A stretch of 64,000 bases of DNA. Source: Pyronema omphalodes. Taxonomy: Eukaryota > Ascomycota > Pezizomycetes > Pezizales > Pyronemataceae. The stretch lies in NCBI GenBank assembly GCA_024516155.1, contig JAJJXM010000005.1, forward strand, positions 496,001 through 560,000. Direction: 5' to 3'. The position numbers and the translations under genes are program-made. Every line of letters begins with the position of its first letter. Position 1 is the stretch's first letter. The notes under the pieces are model-generated. The model saw only the letters and a list, made by a program, of their open reading frames with translations, was not told the origin of the DNA and ran no database searches. Shown here piece after piece: positions 36,845 to 48,440 of this stretch.

Positions 36845-37826
36845 ATGCCGGAATCCAGCAACGATACAACAATGATCGATCAACCAGACGCTGATAATAA
36901 CGACGGTGACGTTGTCCAGTCAAAACTGTGAGTATACGACCATTCTAGTCCCAACCTGGTAGAAAATCGCTTACATAGTGTTCTAAAAAAGCGTCGACGT
37001 TGATCACCACGCCAAAGACACACCTGATCTCGCTGTTAAGGAGGAATCATGTGTCTCTGATGAGTCCATGGATCAAGATGACTCCTGTGGTTCCGAAGAG
37101 TCTGATCAGGAAGCAGTATCTGGTTCCGAAGAGTCTGATCAGGAAGCAGTCTCTGATTGCGATGACGGCTCTGACCAGGAGAAAGCCTCTGACTGCGATG
37201 ACGGCTCTGACCAGGAAGAAGTCTCTGTTTGCAGCGACGGCTCTGATGAGGAAGAGCTCTCTCATTTCGATGACGGCTCTGATGAGAAGGTCTCTGCACA
37301 TGACAACAGCTCTGATGACGACGACTCCTCCGACGACTTCGATCCATCTGGTGAAGATGGCGAGGACCATTACGAATTAGGAGACGGGCCCGACTTTTTC
37401 ATGGGAGGCGTACCATACGACTCAGCCTCCCGCGCCTACAGAAAGAAAGTCTTGAAGAACAAGAAAAAGGCCGACAAAATTACTCTTGTCGGCGAAGAAG
37501 TCATCCCCGAATACCGTGATGCCAAATACCCCGGAATCTTTAATCCGGACAACGACACCTACGTTAGCCGCACATTCGCTCCAGGAACCCCGAGGGAACG
37601 CACTGAGTATTATCTGATCAAGAAAAGTCTTCCGGACTACGAGACTGAGGAAGAGTTTCACAAGGCAATGGCCCGGATGCTGGGGCTCGGAAACTGGGTC
37701 AGAAATTCTGTGGCAGGGCCTTTTTTGAGAGTTCGCTCTATGCCTTATGCTGCCAGGTACGCGCAGTGGATCACAGTGGACCCGGATTCAGAGGAACTGG
37801 CTCCTCCACCCAATGCTCCGAGGTAA
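36845..37826 (+). CDS. Acidic repeat protein, unrecognised family (member B2)
   Basis: Exons 36845-36927 and 36992-37826 give about 305 residues. The gene has the same structure and intron phase as A2: short first exon (MPESSNDTTMIDQPD), acidic repeats, then the folded-looking C-terminal half. From YPGIFNP to LGNWVRN, about 75 residues, the two proteins are identical. Differences concentrate in the acidic repeats and the extreme C-terminus. B2 has one extra 11-residue unit (SGSEESDQEAV). The acceptor is the AAAAAAG before CGTCGACG, since the nearer ATAG leads to a stop. Conservation of the C-terminal part against a variable acidic part suggests it is functional. No known domain is recognised. 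Confidence 0.8.
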
Positions 37827-39338
37827 TGGCTTTACATGAGCCGTTGACGAGGTGGAAATATCCATTAAGGGGGTGGAACTACAATCTACATTACTATCAT
37901 GCACATAACTACATATGGGAATTTAGCTGTATCTGGTATTGTTGAGAAATGTTTGAGAAGGATTAGCAGATAGTAATAAAAATAACATAGTGGCACAGAA
38001 AATATATGCATGTGAACAGTGACAATGCCACCGTGTGATGATGTGTGACGCAAACTGACGTCATGCACATACACCTTATACCCTCAAAGTCCACCACACT
38101 ATGGTGCTCATATTGACTTAAACTACTCAAAATTGTCGGCCTTGGTTTTAGAGTTGGTCTGGCGAAATAGGCTAGATTTCACGATAATCAGAATACACTG
38201 GGAGTATGACGGTTAGGCCAATGCTACTAAGACTGAGGTAGCTCGGGGACGCCGGTAACGTAAGCAATACCAGTCTAACATATCAGACTCCTATGTTCTA
38301 GAATACATAACTCTGAAATTACTGGGGAATCTTAATCATAAAGGATATTAACATGGTACGCAGAGCATGTGAAGGGTCATTACCGCGAGGAAGAGCGCCA
38401 CGACGATATGAGGAAGAATGTTTGGTTTCATTGTAACATCATATGCAGAGTCTTTCTTCTTACTTCTGTATATCTTTTGCGGTGGGAAGGTTTTTTGAGG
38501 AATGAATAGCAATTCTATGAAGAAAAAGAATGTTGATGATCCCTCTTTCCCAGAAACTCCTATGTATTTTGCATATTTTCATAAATACTACTTTCGTTCG
38601 GGTTTTTATGCAAAGTATCTTATTGTTCGAATCAGGAATGTAATCAGATATGCTAACTAGAGAGTTATAGATAGAATCGGAACTCTGGAAAACAGAAACT
38701 CAAAGCTATTAGCATCGCCGTTGATTATGACTTCACCTAGCCAACATTACGCTTTCTCGCCGCAGCTTCAGATAATATTTGAAATGCAGGAAAAATAGAG
38801 GCCGAAACATTCTACACTATGACATTGACCTATTCAAGTGCAAAGATTACTCTGCATCCTAGGATACAATACACACATATAAGGCTGAAAATCCTCCTGA
38901 TAATTGCATGCATGTGTAGGTCAAGGGGAAAAGCTGATTAAAATGAAAAGATGTATTTACCAACGAACAGAGCCAATGGATCTATATCTGAGTTTCTGTT
39001 ACGGTTATAATAGATTAAGCTTTAGGCGGGTACTAATTCCAGTATTCATCGGTCCGATGATAGCCCTAGCAGGACCGTTATAAATCAGAGAGGGTTTACC
39101 TCACAGCATGTACAGCGGTCACAGTGCATGGCCCAAGTTTCTCTATATATGAGCTATGAAACCATGAAGAAAGTTCAAACCGCCCTTTAAATGGGGAAAC
39201 AAGTTGGATGTTCCTGTTCAACCTAAACTTGTCCTGCAACCTTCGACAGGTCTTATAGTCGACGTGTGATACACCAGCACGAGCAGAAATTACACCACAG
39301 AAAACGAGAACTGAGATACTTTGATTCTGTCTCTTAGC
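37827..39338. other. Intergenic between B2 and gene C
   Basis: The first 330 bases belong to the duplicated arm. The rest is AT-rich and gene-free as far as I can see. The frame at 39096-39356 on the minus strand has no motif. Confidence 0.4.
38056..38063. promoter_or_regulatory. Conserved CRE-type palindrome TGACGTCA (right arm)
   Basis: This is the inverted counterpart of 21883-21890, in the conserved 3' block of gene B2. In the left arm the equivalent site lies in the A1 promoter; here no gene starts nearby (the next start is at 39339). Confidence 0.35.
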
Positions 39339-40263
39339 ATGGAGATCACTGAGCAAGCATCGTAAGAAACTTATCCTCTATTGTATCATTCTCAGTAATA
39401 ACTTACGCGTTTATTCTAGTATCAGTGCCGTCAGTACTGGCGGTATTACTTCTTCAGCCACTACCATCGAAGTCCTTCGTCAGCCCATCCAAGGTAACAC
39501 CATGGATGTCAAGGACTACTCCCACTTCTCTCATCATTCAGAGAACGACGAGGGAGGAAAGAGTGGCGAGGGAGACAAGATTGACGATGGAGACGATAGC
39601 AACCTTGAGGAAGATGACAGCGACAAGAAAGTCGACATCCACGAGAAGTACGACAGCGACGATGTCGAGGACTACAGTGACGAGGTCGAGGACTACAGTG
39701 ACGAGGTCGAAGACGACAGTGACGAGGTAGGAGACGACAGTGACGAGGTCGAAGACTACAGTGATGATGTCGAGGTCGACAGTGACGAGGTCGAAGACGA
39801 CAGTGACGACCTCGAAGACGACAGCGATGAGGAGGACCACAGCAACGATGAGGACCACAGCAGCGACTACGACGAGAGCCTCTCCCCATCGTACGTCCAT
39901 GACTCCTCCGGCTCCGAAGACGACTCATCCGATATGCATGACGTGGGCGATTTCGAAACCGAGGAGGAATTCCATCGTTACCTACTCCAGGTCCGCAACG
40001 TTTCTCATCTTCCCATTGATGCTCCTGAACGCTTTAGACATTGGCACCGCAATCCTAGAGTGTGCGTCATGGAAACTCTCATCAAGGTGAAGCACGCACA
40101 TATGTTGTGCAATTACGCGGCCTCAGAAAGCGACGACTCTGAAGAAGGTTCCGGGGCAGGCTGTCGTCACTTGCCGTGTTACGCCCATAGACGCCTATAC
40201 CGTGAGCTCATGTCGGCTGAAGGTGCTACAGCTCAAACCTTGTGGGGCCTTGGGCTATTGTGA
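39339..40263 (+). CDS. Acidic repeat protein with partial family C-terminus (member C)
   Basis: Exons 39339-39361 (MEITEQA) and 39420-40263, joined by a phase-2 intron, give about 288 residues. The middle is built of 7-residue acidic repeats (DEVEDDS/DEVEDYS), encoded by a 21-bp tandem repeat at about 39657-39835. The C-terminal part begins DFETEEEFHRYLLQ, matching the family motif in A1, A2 and B2, but then diverges: it has HWHRNPRVCVMETLIKVKHA and a Cys/His-bearing stretch (GAGCRHLPCYAHRRLYREL) instead of NWV...RYAQW. It may be a diverged or frame-altered paralogue. The gene layout (short first exon, phase-2 intron, acidic middle) matches the other three. Function unknown. Confidence 0.65.
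39657..39835 (+). repeat. 21-bp coding tandem repeat in gene C
   Basis: Units of the form GACGAGGTCGAAGACGACAGT repeat about eight times with small changes, each coding for seven acidic/Ser/Tyr residues. Copy number is likely to vary between strains. Confidence 0.8.
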
Positions 40264-43200
40264 TTCGTATTTCATAATTGCGCCGGAGGAAACGGTTCCG
40301 CTGATAGTGAATCAAGCATATGGAACTTGGTGGTGAAAATGGTGATGGAGTTGGGTTCTATATTTTTTGTGTCACGTTTGGTGGATAGTTTCAGTTCTGG
40401 AGAAGCTCCGGTTTGTTTTTTTGTTATGTTATTGAGTATCTCTAAACTAAATTGAGAATGGTCATGAAAGGAGCTGCTCATCACGTCCAAACATTCTTAC
40501 GTATGCCTACTGAATGTTCACAGATGTTTATCCGTAATTTGAGAGTGAGCGTCGCGATGTCAGAACACAAGTCTAAGCTCCTGCCCTTGCCGCATTTCGT
40601 GCATCTTACAGCTGTATTACTCTAACATCGACGATCACCCTGTGCAAGCAATTACAGTTCTAGAGAAAAGAATATAAAAGCGGTGTGATACATAAGAAAA
40701 AGAGAAGGAAGAAAAATTCCAAACTTGCAGAGGGTGAGACAAAATCTAGGAACTTCATATTGATGGTTATTAGGATGAACTGAGGGATCCTGATTAATCA
40801 TCCATGCTTAAAAGGCCCGATAAATATTACATTCTCAGTGCTAAATGTAATGTGAGATCCTTAAAGTTGTGTTAAACTTAAGCAGCAACTGAAGATGATG
40901 CAGAGACTAGTACTTAGTACCACTCGGAACTTCTCGTCATAAATACAACTTATATACACTACGTGAATAACCCAAACATAAAACGCAATATATGACATAT
41001 ATAAGAATTTGGACATGGTACATATCATGCAGCAAAAACATAACATGAACAAGTAAGGGATTATGTAACTTATGAAAGAAAAAGTATGAACACCAGAGGA
41101 AGACAAAACGTAACCCAAATAGGCGAATAAAACTAGGTAGCAACTATCAAAAGGAAAGAATCACTACTGTAAATAACTGGATTGGAAATATCCTCATAAA
41201 GCTGGGAAAATGAAGTACCAATAGCTGGAAATAGTCATGACAGATCACTCGGAAAACATTATCAAAAAAAAATCAAAATCAAAACCGAAAACAAAGTAAT
41301 TGGACAATATTGAATTAACTTGGGGTCATTTTGATGATAAATGTATGAGACTGAACATTATAGATATTACCAGTTAATGCCTAAAAACGTATATGTGCCT
41401 GAAAATGTGGGAGTTGTCAAAAGTGGAGTTCTAAGAAAGTTGAACGAGTCCAAAGGGGTATTCGACAATGCCTCAGGGATCCACCTGACAGACAGACTCG
41501 AAGAACTAAAGACAGACCATCAATTGATAAGAATTATGGCAGTAATTTCTTATGGGGTTGCAAAACTTGTGTTCGACTGCTGATGAAGAAGTAGCAGGAG
41601 CGACGGTTCGTTCATGCTGTTTCGTTTGTTCGAACGCGCTGAGTCAAAGAGCTAAAGAATCTGACCACAGCTGGTACCGTGGAAAATTCGTGAGATTCGC
41701 AATTAACTAGCATATAGTTCTGGGAGCCATGGTCTTGACAGACATACTACCTAACAAGTTCACATCAGGCAATTAGTGTGCTCCTCACAGAGTATCACTC
41801 AGAATTTGCTGAGTCTCCACAGAATCTCCACGCGCAATACACAATGATTATTGAGTGCTAATGAGCCTACTTTTAATAGATCTCATGATGAACCCTATGG
41901 ATTTACGGATCATAGGCTCTCCATTCATGATCCATCCGATCATGCGCAACATATTAGCGTTGATTCATGCAGTATCACTCTACGATGGCTGCGTTCCACC
42001 AGTATGAAAATTTTTATGCATACACCCGTTCACAGGAGATCAAAGAGATCTTTACTTGAAAGTATCATTGTAGTACATATGAAACTTTCGTTTCGTGTCG
42101 CCAACCAAACTCTATTCTGAAATAATTCATTCTGCCCAAAATATCCACAAAGCTTCCGTAGATACTGAATTCACAAATTCCATTCCCTGATGCCAGTTCA
42201 ACCAAAAAAGACCGCATTACAGACTTCAAAGTCTATAATTAGAATGTACGACAGCTTTCGTCATCCGATGCAAATGATTCTACCGCGCGCTTTCCATACC
42301 CGGTCACTCGTGCGTACACAACTGCACAATTATTCCGGCAGCTCACATGACCTGCGATGACAATTTAAAGACGGTGGCATCGCAAGCGTCCACCCGCAGT
42401 TTATCTTTCCAGCTGCAAGATTGCTTTTGACATGCATTTGCATCTTGCTTCGAGAAGGAAATGAGGTGTATGTCTGCATTTTGCACTTTTTCGTTAACGT
42501 TACGGCACATTACAGATTACGTTACGTTACGCTACATATCGGATCTGTCCGATGATTACTGAATTACGACAGCTCATGTGGCGTCACTCGCTAGTTACTT
42601 TTGCGCCGAACTCATGCACCGTAAATCGTGGGCTTGGATGCATACGAAAGAGGCGTACGCATCGTAATTACGAATCGGATTGCAATCGAGCTTAACCTTT
42701 GGCGTTTACTGGCTTTGTTTCTGTGGAATTACAGAGACATGTGACATGATTCACGTGCTTGATGGGGATCGAACGATCACATATAGACCGGGGAACCCTC
42801 GCCGGTTTAATAATGAGAAATTCACTTTCTAGAAGCCACAATGATAAATATCATTAACGTAATTATTTGTAGCTTTTCTTTTGTAATATACTCCCCTTGT
42901 GCTCGTGAAAATGCTTCGCCTTGACAATTCTAGTCCTCCGTAGGGCAGAGATGCGCGTCGAAAAACGAATCAGAGCTGTCATTTGGTGCTTTACTCAATT
43001 AACGCAGCTGACAGACGCTCTGGATAATGTTAACCAATCGATAATAAGAACGTATAGATGATCGTATTGATAGCCGGTAGGGAGATGGCTGAAGGGATTG
43101 GAGATTATTGGATACTTTTGACTTTCAACGACAGCCATTATCAAGTGCTAATTGGAGGTGGATTCGGATGGCTTTTGTGGGCCACAGGTACGCTGCAGAG

Positions 43201-44500
43201 TTGGAAGCATCAATCAAATCATCTCTTCCCCTTCCCTTTCCCCGTGCTTGAAGCAGGTACCGAAAGGTAGGGTGTGCGAACCTAACAGCAGCCACGATAT
43301 CAAGTGGGTAGAATGCGTAAGTTTAGTGGAGTTTGCGAAGAAAGTCCATGACCAGGTCCGTGCGACATAAAGCCCGGAAGCAAAAAAAGTGGAACGAATC
43401 CAAAGGCCGATATCTCTATAGCATAACCTTAGCTTTATTAGAAATGTAGGTGTGATTGGATTGTTATAAGCACAGCCCTCTTTCCTGCAGACTATGCAAG
43501 CCAATCGATCATATGTACTCAACTACCGATTATGTAGCTTATGCATGCATAGTACTTTTCGTCAACTTGTCGTTGAGCGGGGTAAAAAGCGACCTTGAAA
43601 GTACTTGCTACGATCCAACATGAAGAAACCCATCAATCTGAAACGAAGAGGGGCAAGGCTTGAGCGCGGAGTTTCAAAAAGCTATCCAACATACAGGAAG
43701 TAAGGTACGCCGATGGTGGTTTGTTCTGGAATCCGTGGTGTTCCTTGAACCAATAGCGTGTGACACCGCACATGCATATGACAAGAAACCCCCTGCAGGA
43801 ACACACGGCGCCCGTGATTACAGTAAACCATGGGGGAAGTGAGGAATCGGAATAAACATCAAGATCAAAACTCCTATTAATCTGTATTTATATATAATAG
43901 AAGTAATCAAAAGTGTGAAAGTATTCATGCATTTATTGAGAGGGTAGATTGGACGAGTGCTGACAATTAACGGCAAACAATCTGACTGGCTATGTACCTT
44001 AGCCCTAATATCGTTGCCACCCGGCTCGAGCTCTCTCGCCTCTGCAGCCAAGTCCAGGGCGTCCTACAGCTCCGACGTCAGGTATCAATATTGGGCGCGT
44101 ATTCTACATCAATGCCAATTATAGATGTCACCTCACCATTTCACTTTAACCATAGTGCGAGTCTCTAGATAATAATTCATTCTTTTGCGCAATAAACTCA
44201 CGCTAAGCGGAATCCAATTTCGGCGCCAATACATTAGGGGTTAAGTTCTGTAGGCAATGACAACTAACGAGTATTACATCAAAAGCTCATAATTCCCAGT
44301 AAAAACCTCTCATGAAATCTTCCATCAGACTATAGTAATATCAATCAAAGCAGAATAAAACCCTTCAAACTATGCAAACAGTAAAACACTTGGAATCATA
44401 ATCAACCTTCCCATCTTCAATATCACAATTCATAAACCTAATTGCTGCTTTCCTGCACTCCATCCAAAAAGAACTCAACCCTTAACCCCACCATTAATCT
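40264..44500. other. Gene-poor intergenic region
   Basis: About 4.2 kb without a supported gene. Small frames (41341-41583, 41851-42120, 43058-43370, all plus) have no recognisable domain. There are TTACGTTACG-type short repeats near 42490-42535. I see no complete tRNA. Confidence 0.4.
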
Positions 44501-46493
44501 CCATCAACCTTTCCCCAAATCCTCACCAACCATCCGAGGACCGATAGTGACCTCCCAATCCATCTAAATATCCTCCCGTGACCCGAAACTCTATCAATAC
44601 CGCAATCACCACCTCATCCCAACTCCAGCCATAACAAAGCCCAAACAAACAAACCCATTTCTACCCCTTCCACCTATTAATCACAACCACCTGCCCATAT
44701 ATCCATAACCTATTACATACAACGCCCATTTACATTACAACCACCAGATACCATATATTCGCGTATATATACCAGCAGTTTAGTACGGGATGATACATAA
44801 CGGGATGATGGATCCACGGGAAGTGGTTCGTAAGTGGTATGCACAAAAGGCATGTTGCAGGAAAAAACGGCCTCACCAACGGTCCCATAAATGGAACTTG
44901 TTCTAGAAGGTATAATATAATATGATATGTTATGATATGATATGGATTATTGGTTGATCTAAATCTATATGAGGGAAAGGGCCGAGGTGGTTAATCCTCT
45001 GAAGGGAAAAAAGGTGTTATTTTCACTTTGAGAAACTGCATTTTGAATTTTGGATTTTGGATGGGCTTTTTATGGGAGGTTTTTGTTTGTGTTGAAGGGA
45101 AATGGAAAGGGTAAAGGGTGATGGAAAGGGTGATGTCAAGGGCAGATGAAAGGGCAATTGAAGGGCGATATAACGGGCCATACTATGACGGGCGATATTA
45201 TGAAGTGCGACTTTAAAAGTAGGGGAGTAGAGGAGTAGAGGAGTAGGGGATGCTAAATTGATATATATATATTATCAAACAAAACCCAATTTATACCTGG
45301 TACCCGATACCTGATGCCCGATGCCCGATGGCTGAATTTTGTTATTTCCATCCATATACCGAAATCCATTAAATTTTTCAATTTCTTCACTTCATCCACG
45401 GCCACTTCCGCGACCTTTGGACTTATGTTTCTATATACCGATATACTTATATGTTTATGTCTCTCTACACCATTACCCCTCAATGCGTCATTACATTAAG
45501 GTCGGGAACGTTCAAGAAAAATCAAATCAAATCAAATCAAGCCTCTACCCCTCTACTTCTCTGTTCCCATAGAGTCCTACAAACCCACGTTGTGTAATAC
45601 TAATACAACTTTACTGTATAAATGATATTAACCACTATATTCTCCTCCCGAAGTTTGGTTCCATATACCATCCCCTTCTTTCATTAGTCCATCACAATCA
45701 CAATGACAATCATAACCATTACACCTACACCTACACCCCCGTAATCAAACCATTCCCAAAATACGAATTAATTACCTAATCAAACCCCAAACCCCAAATC
45801 CAAATTTCCAAAAGTGCAAAGGAAACATCTATTCCCATTAATCACAACCTAAAATTTCCGAAAGTGCATTATAGAAAACAGGAAAATCCATTCCCCTTGA
45901 TGGAAATATATAAATTTCCAGAAGTGCTTATGTATGTAGGTAGTTGCACTTTTAATTTCAAGTATTTCCATATGGTTTGTCTGGGTAACTAACTGAATAT
46001 CAAGCTGGTGCAGAAACAGTGATATGCGTTATGTAGTTAAGGTGTTGTGGTGGTTCACTTTACACTTTACACTTTACACTTTACACCTGCAGCGCAGTGT
46101 TCTGCAGTGTAGTATGGTGTTCTGCAGTGTAGTGCAGTATGCTGTAGTGTCGTGCACTCTACATAAATGCAAATGCAAATTCAAGTGCAAGTCCTCCGTC
46201 AATTTCTTACCGCTATACCTACCTTATTGTTTCCACACCCTTCTTATTCCCTATTCATTATCTATCTCATCCAATCCATCTCATCCAAATCTCATCCAAA
46301 CCTAAATCCATAACACATCTATCCAAATCCTCCAAACTACCCGCAACCCCCAGGACACTTCAGAAACCAACATGCAATAGTACGGTGAATCAAAAATCTT
46401 ACATCACGTGCTTGAACTTTTTTGTTGGATGAGTCCGGTTGTACATATATACGTAGTTCCAGCTTGGAGCAGATGATCGATTGACGGATTGAC

Positions 46494-46575
46494 TGATGGA
46501 CTGATGGACTGATGGACTGATGGACTGATGGACTGATGGACTGATGGACTGATGGACTGACGGACTGATGGACTG
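46494..46575. repeat. 8-bp tandem repeat (ACTGATGG)
   Basis: About ten copies of ACTGATGG with occasional ACTGACGG or ACTGATTG variants at the ends. Confidence 0.9.
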
Positions 46576-47346
46576 ATTGACTGATATTTTGGATGGATGG
46601 ATGAATAGATTTTGATAGAGAGAGATAGAGATAGGTATATTTGGGTAAATAAATTTATGTAGATTTATGTAGATTTAGATCAGGGGCTCTTTTATATCTA
46701 TGTGGGTATGTATGGTTATGTATGGCTATGGGTATGGGTATGGTGCACTTATATATGATGCACTTCTGTATAATTATGGACCTTATGGTTATGTATGGCT
46801 ACATATGTATGGTCATGATGCACTTATGCATTTATGCATTTATGCACATCCATACATCCCGCTCTATACCGCTCTATACACACACAGATCCATACACATA
46901 CACATACAGATCCATACATACATACACATACAGATCCATACATACATACACATACCGCTCCATACATACAGATCCATACATACATACATAGCCCATCCAT
47001 ACATAGCACCTACCTACCTACATACATAGCATATTCCAATCAACCGTATCCAAAAATAACCCAGCACACATCGCTGATCCCAATATACTGCATCTGCCTA
47101 TGTACATGTATGTATGTGCCTATGTATGTATAGTCCGATAAAAAAAAGCAGTGGAAAAATAGAGACAGATAGATGGATAGACAGATGGATAGATAGATAG
47201 GCAGATAGACAGAAAGATAGACAGAAAGATAAAAGAAAAGAAAGGAAGAAAGGAAGAAAGAAAAGAAAGAAAGATAAAAGAAAAGAAAGATAGACAGAGA
47301 AGAAAGAAATGACAGATATGAGATACTACTGTACTCAATGAATATA

Positions 47347-47566
47347 AACATAAACAAAAACAAAAACAAAAACAAAAACAAAAACAAAAACAAAAACAAA
47401 AACAAAAACAAAAACAAAAACAAAAACAAAAACAAAAACAAAAACAAAAACAAAAACAAAAACAAAAACAAAAACAAAAACAAAAACAAAAACAAAAACA
47501 AAAACAAAAACAAAAACAAAAACAAAAACAAAAACAAAAACAAAAACAAAAACAAAAACAAAAACA
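47347..47566. repeat. AAAAAC hexanucleotide array (about 36 copies)
   Basis: Uninterrupted AAAAAC (GTTTTT on the other strand) over about 220 bases, with no visible imperfect unit inside. The period of six keeps several frames open, giving false frames of Asn-Lys or Phe-Leu repeats. Confidence 0.95.
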
Positions 47567-48087
47567 TAAGACAATTATGCATACCACAAGTATTCCAAGA
47601 GTTGGGGATGGAGTGTGGATGTTTCCATACATAGAACATCGACTACATACATCGACTACATACATCAACCTCATACATACATAGCGAACAGCGGTAACTC
47701 CACCATATCCATATCGCAGCATCCATATCCAACCTAGCATATCCATATCCATATCCAGCCTAGCATCCACATCGCTGCATCCTAGCTTCCTAGCAGGCGA
47801 CCGACGCAACCAACGACCGATGACCGACGACCGGCGAGTCTCAGCAGCAACAAAACGATAAATCGAGTTCTGAATAGACATTGAGAAGCTTATGCTACTG
47901 TGACCATGCCATAAATATGATATGATATGGTGTGTGAGTACATATACATATAGGATAATGTCTGCCTAAGATGTGCCTAAGATGCGATGCAATGTATGGG
48001 ATAATACGGTCTTCATGATCATATGTATTTCGTTTCTGTAACCAAGAAACTTTGCAGGGTAGGTAAAAAAATCCTGATTACCTACAA

Positions 48088-48145
<58 letters not shown>
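48088..48145. repeat. Adjacent poly-C and poly-A runs
   Basis: A run of about 21 C is followed directly by about 36 A. Lengths may be inexact for technical reasons. Confidence 0.8.
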
Positions 48146-48148
<3 letters not shown>

Positions 48149-48186
48149 TACCCACTCCGAAGAAAAGCCAATCAATCAAATACACC

Positions 48187-48245
48187 AAGCTAAATAAACA
48201 AGCTAAATAAACAAGCTAAATAAACAAGCTAACAAGCTAAATAAA
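48187..48245. repeat. AAGCTAAATAAAC tandem repeat
   Basis: A 13-bp unit, AAGCTAAATAAAC, repeats about four times with one truncated copy. Confidence 0.85.
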
Positions 48246-48279
48246 CAGCCTCAAGCCAAAAAACAACCTCAATCCTTAA

Positions 48280-48390
48280 TCCTCCCCCAACAGCCTCAAC
48301 CCTCCCCCAAAAGCCTCAACCCTCCCCCAACAGCCTCAATCCTCAACCCTCCCCCAACAGCCTCAATCCTCAACCCTCCCCCAACAGCAC
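48280..48390. repeat. CCTCCCCCAACAGCCTCAA tandem repeat
   Basis: About five copies of a unit near 20-27 bp (CCTCCCCCAACAGCCTCAA with or without TCCTCAA), running into the following CTT array. Confidence 0.8.
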
Positions 48391-48440
48391 CTTCTTCTTC
48401 TTCTTCTTCTTCTTCTTCTTCTTCTTCTTCTTCTTCTTCT
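48390..48440. repeat. CTT microsatellite
   Basis: About 16 uninterrupted CTT/TTC units. Confidence 0.9.

Larger units (their letters stand above)
36640..38160 (+). repeat. Right arm of imperfect inverted duplication (contains gene B2)
   Basis: This is the partner of 21840-24740 in inverted orientation. The match runs from the promoter TATA region, through both exons and the intron, into about 330 bases of 3' non-coding sequence. It fades near GGCCTTGG (38138), which in the left arm lies in the A1 leader. The right arm lacks the 1.47 kb insertion and carries an 11-codon expansion in the gene. Confidence 0.85.

Noticed and set aside
42750..42840. GGGGATCGAACGATC, resembling a reverse-strand tRNA B-box.
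   Set aside because: No acceptor stem, D arm or A-box at the right distance on the minus strand.
47120..47881. Long frames of Phe-Leu, Cys-Phe or Asn-Lys repeats (up to 253 residues).
   Set aside because: They are translations of the AAAAAC array and neighbouring AAAG/GATA tracts; a six-base period keeps frames open by itself.
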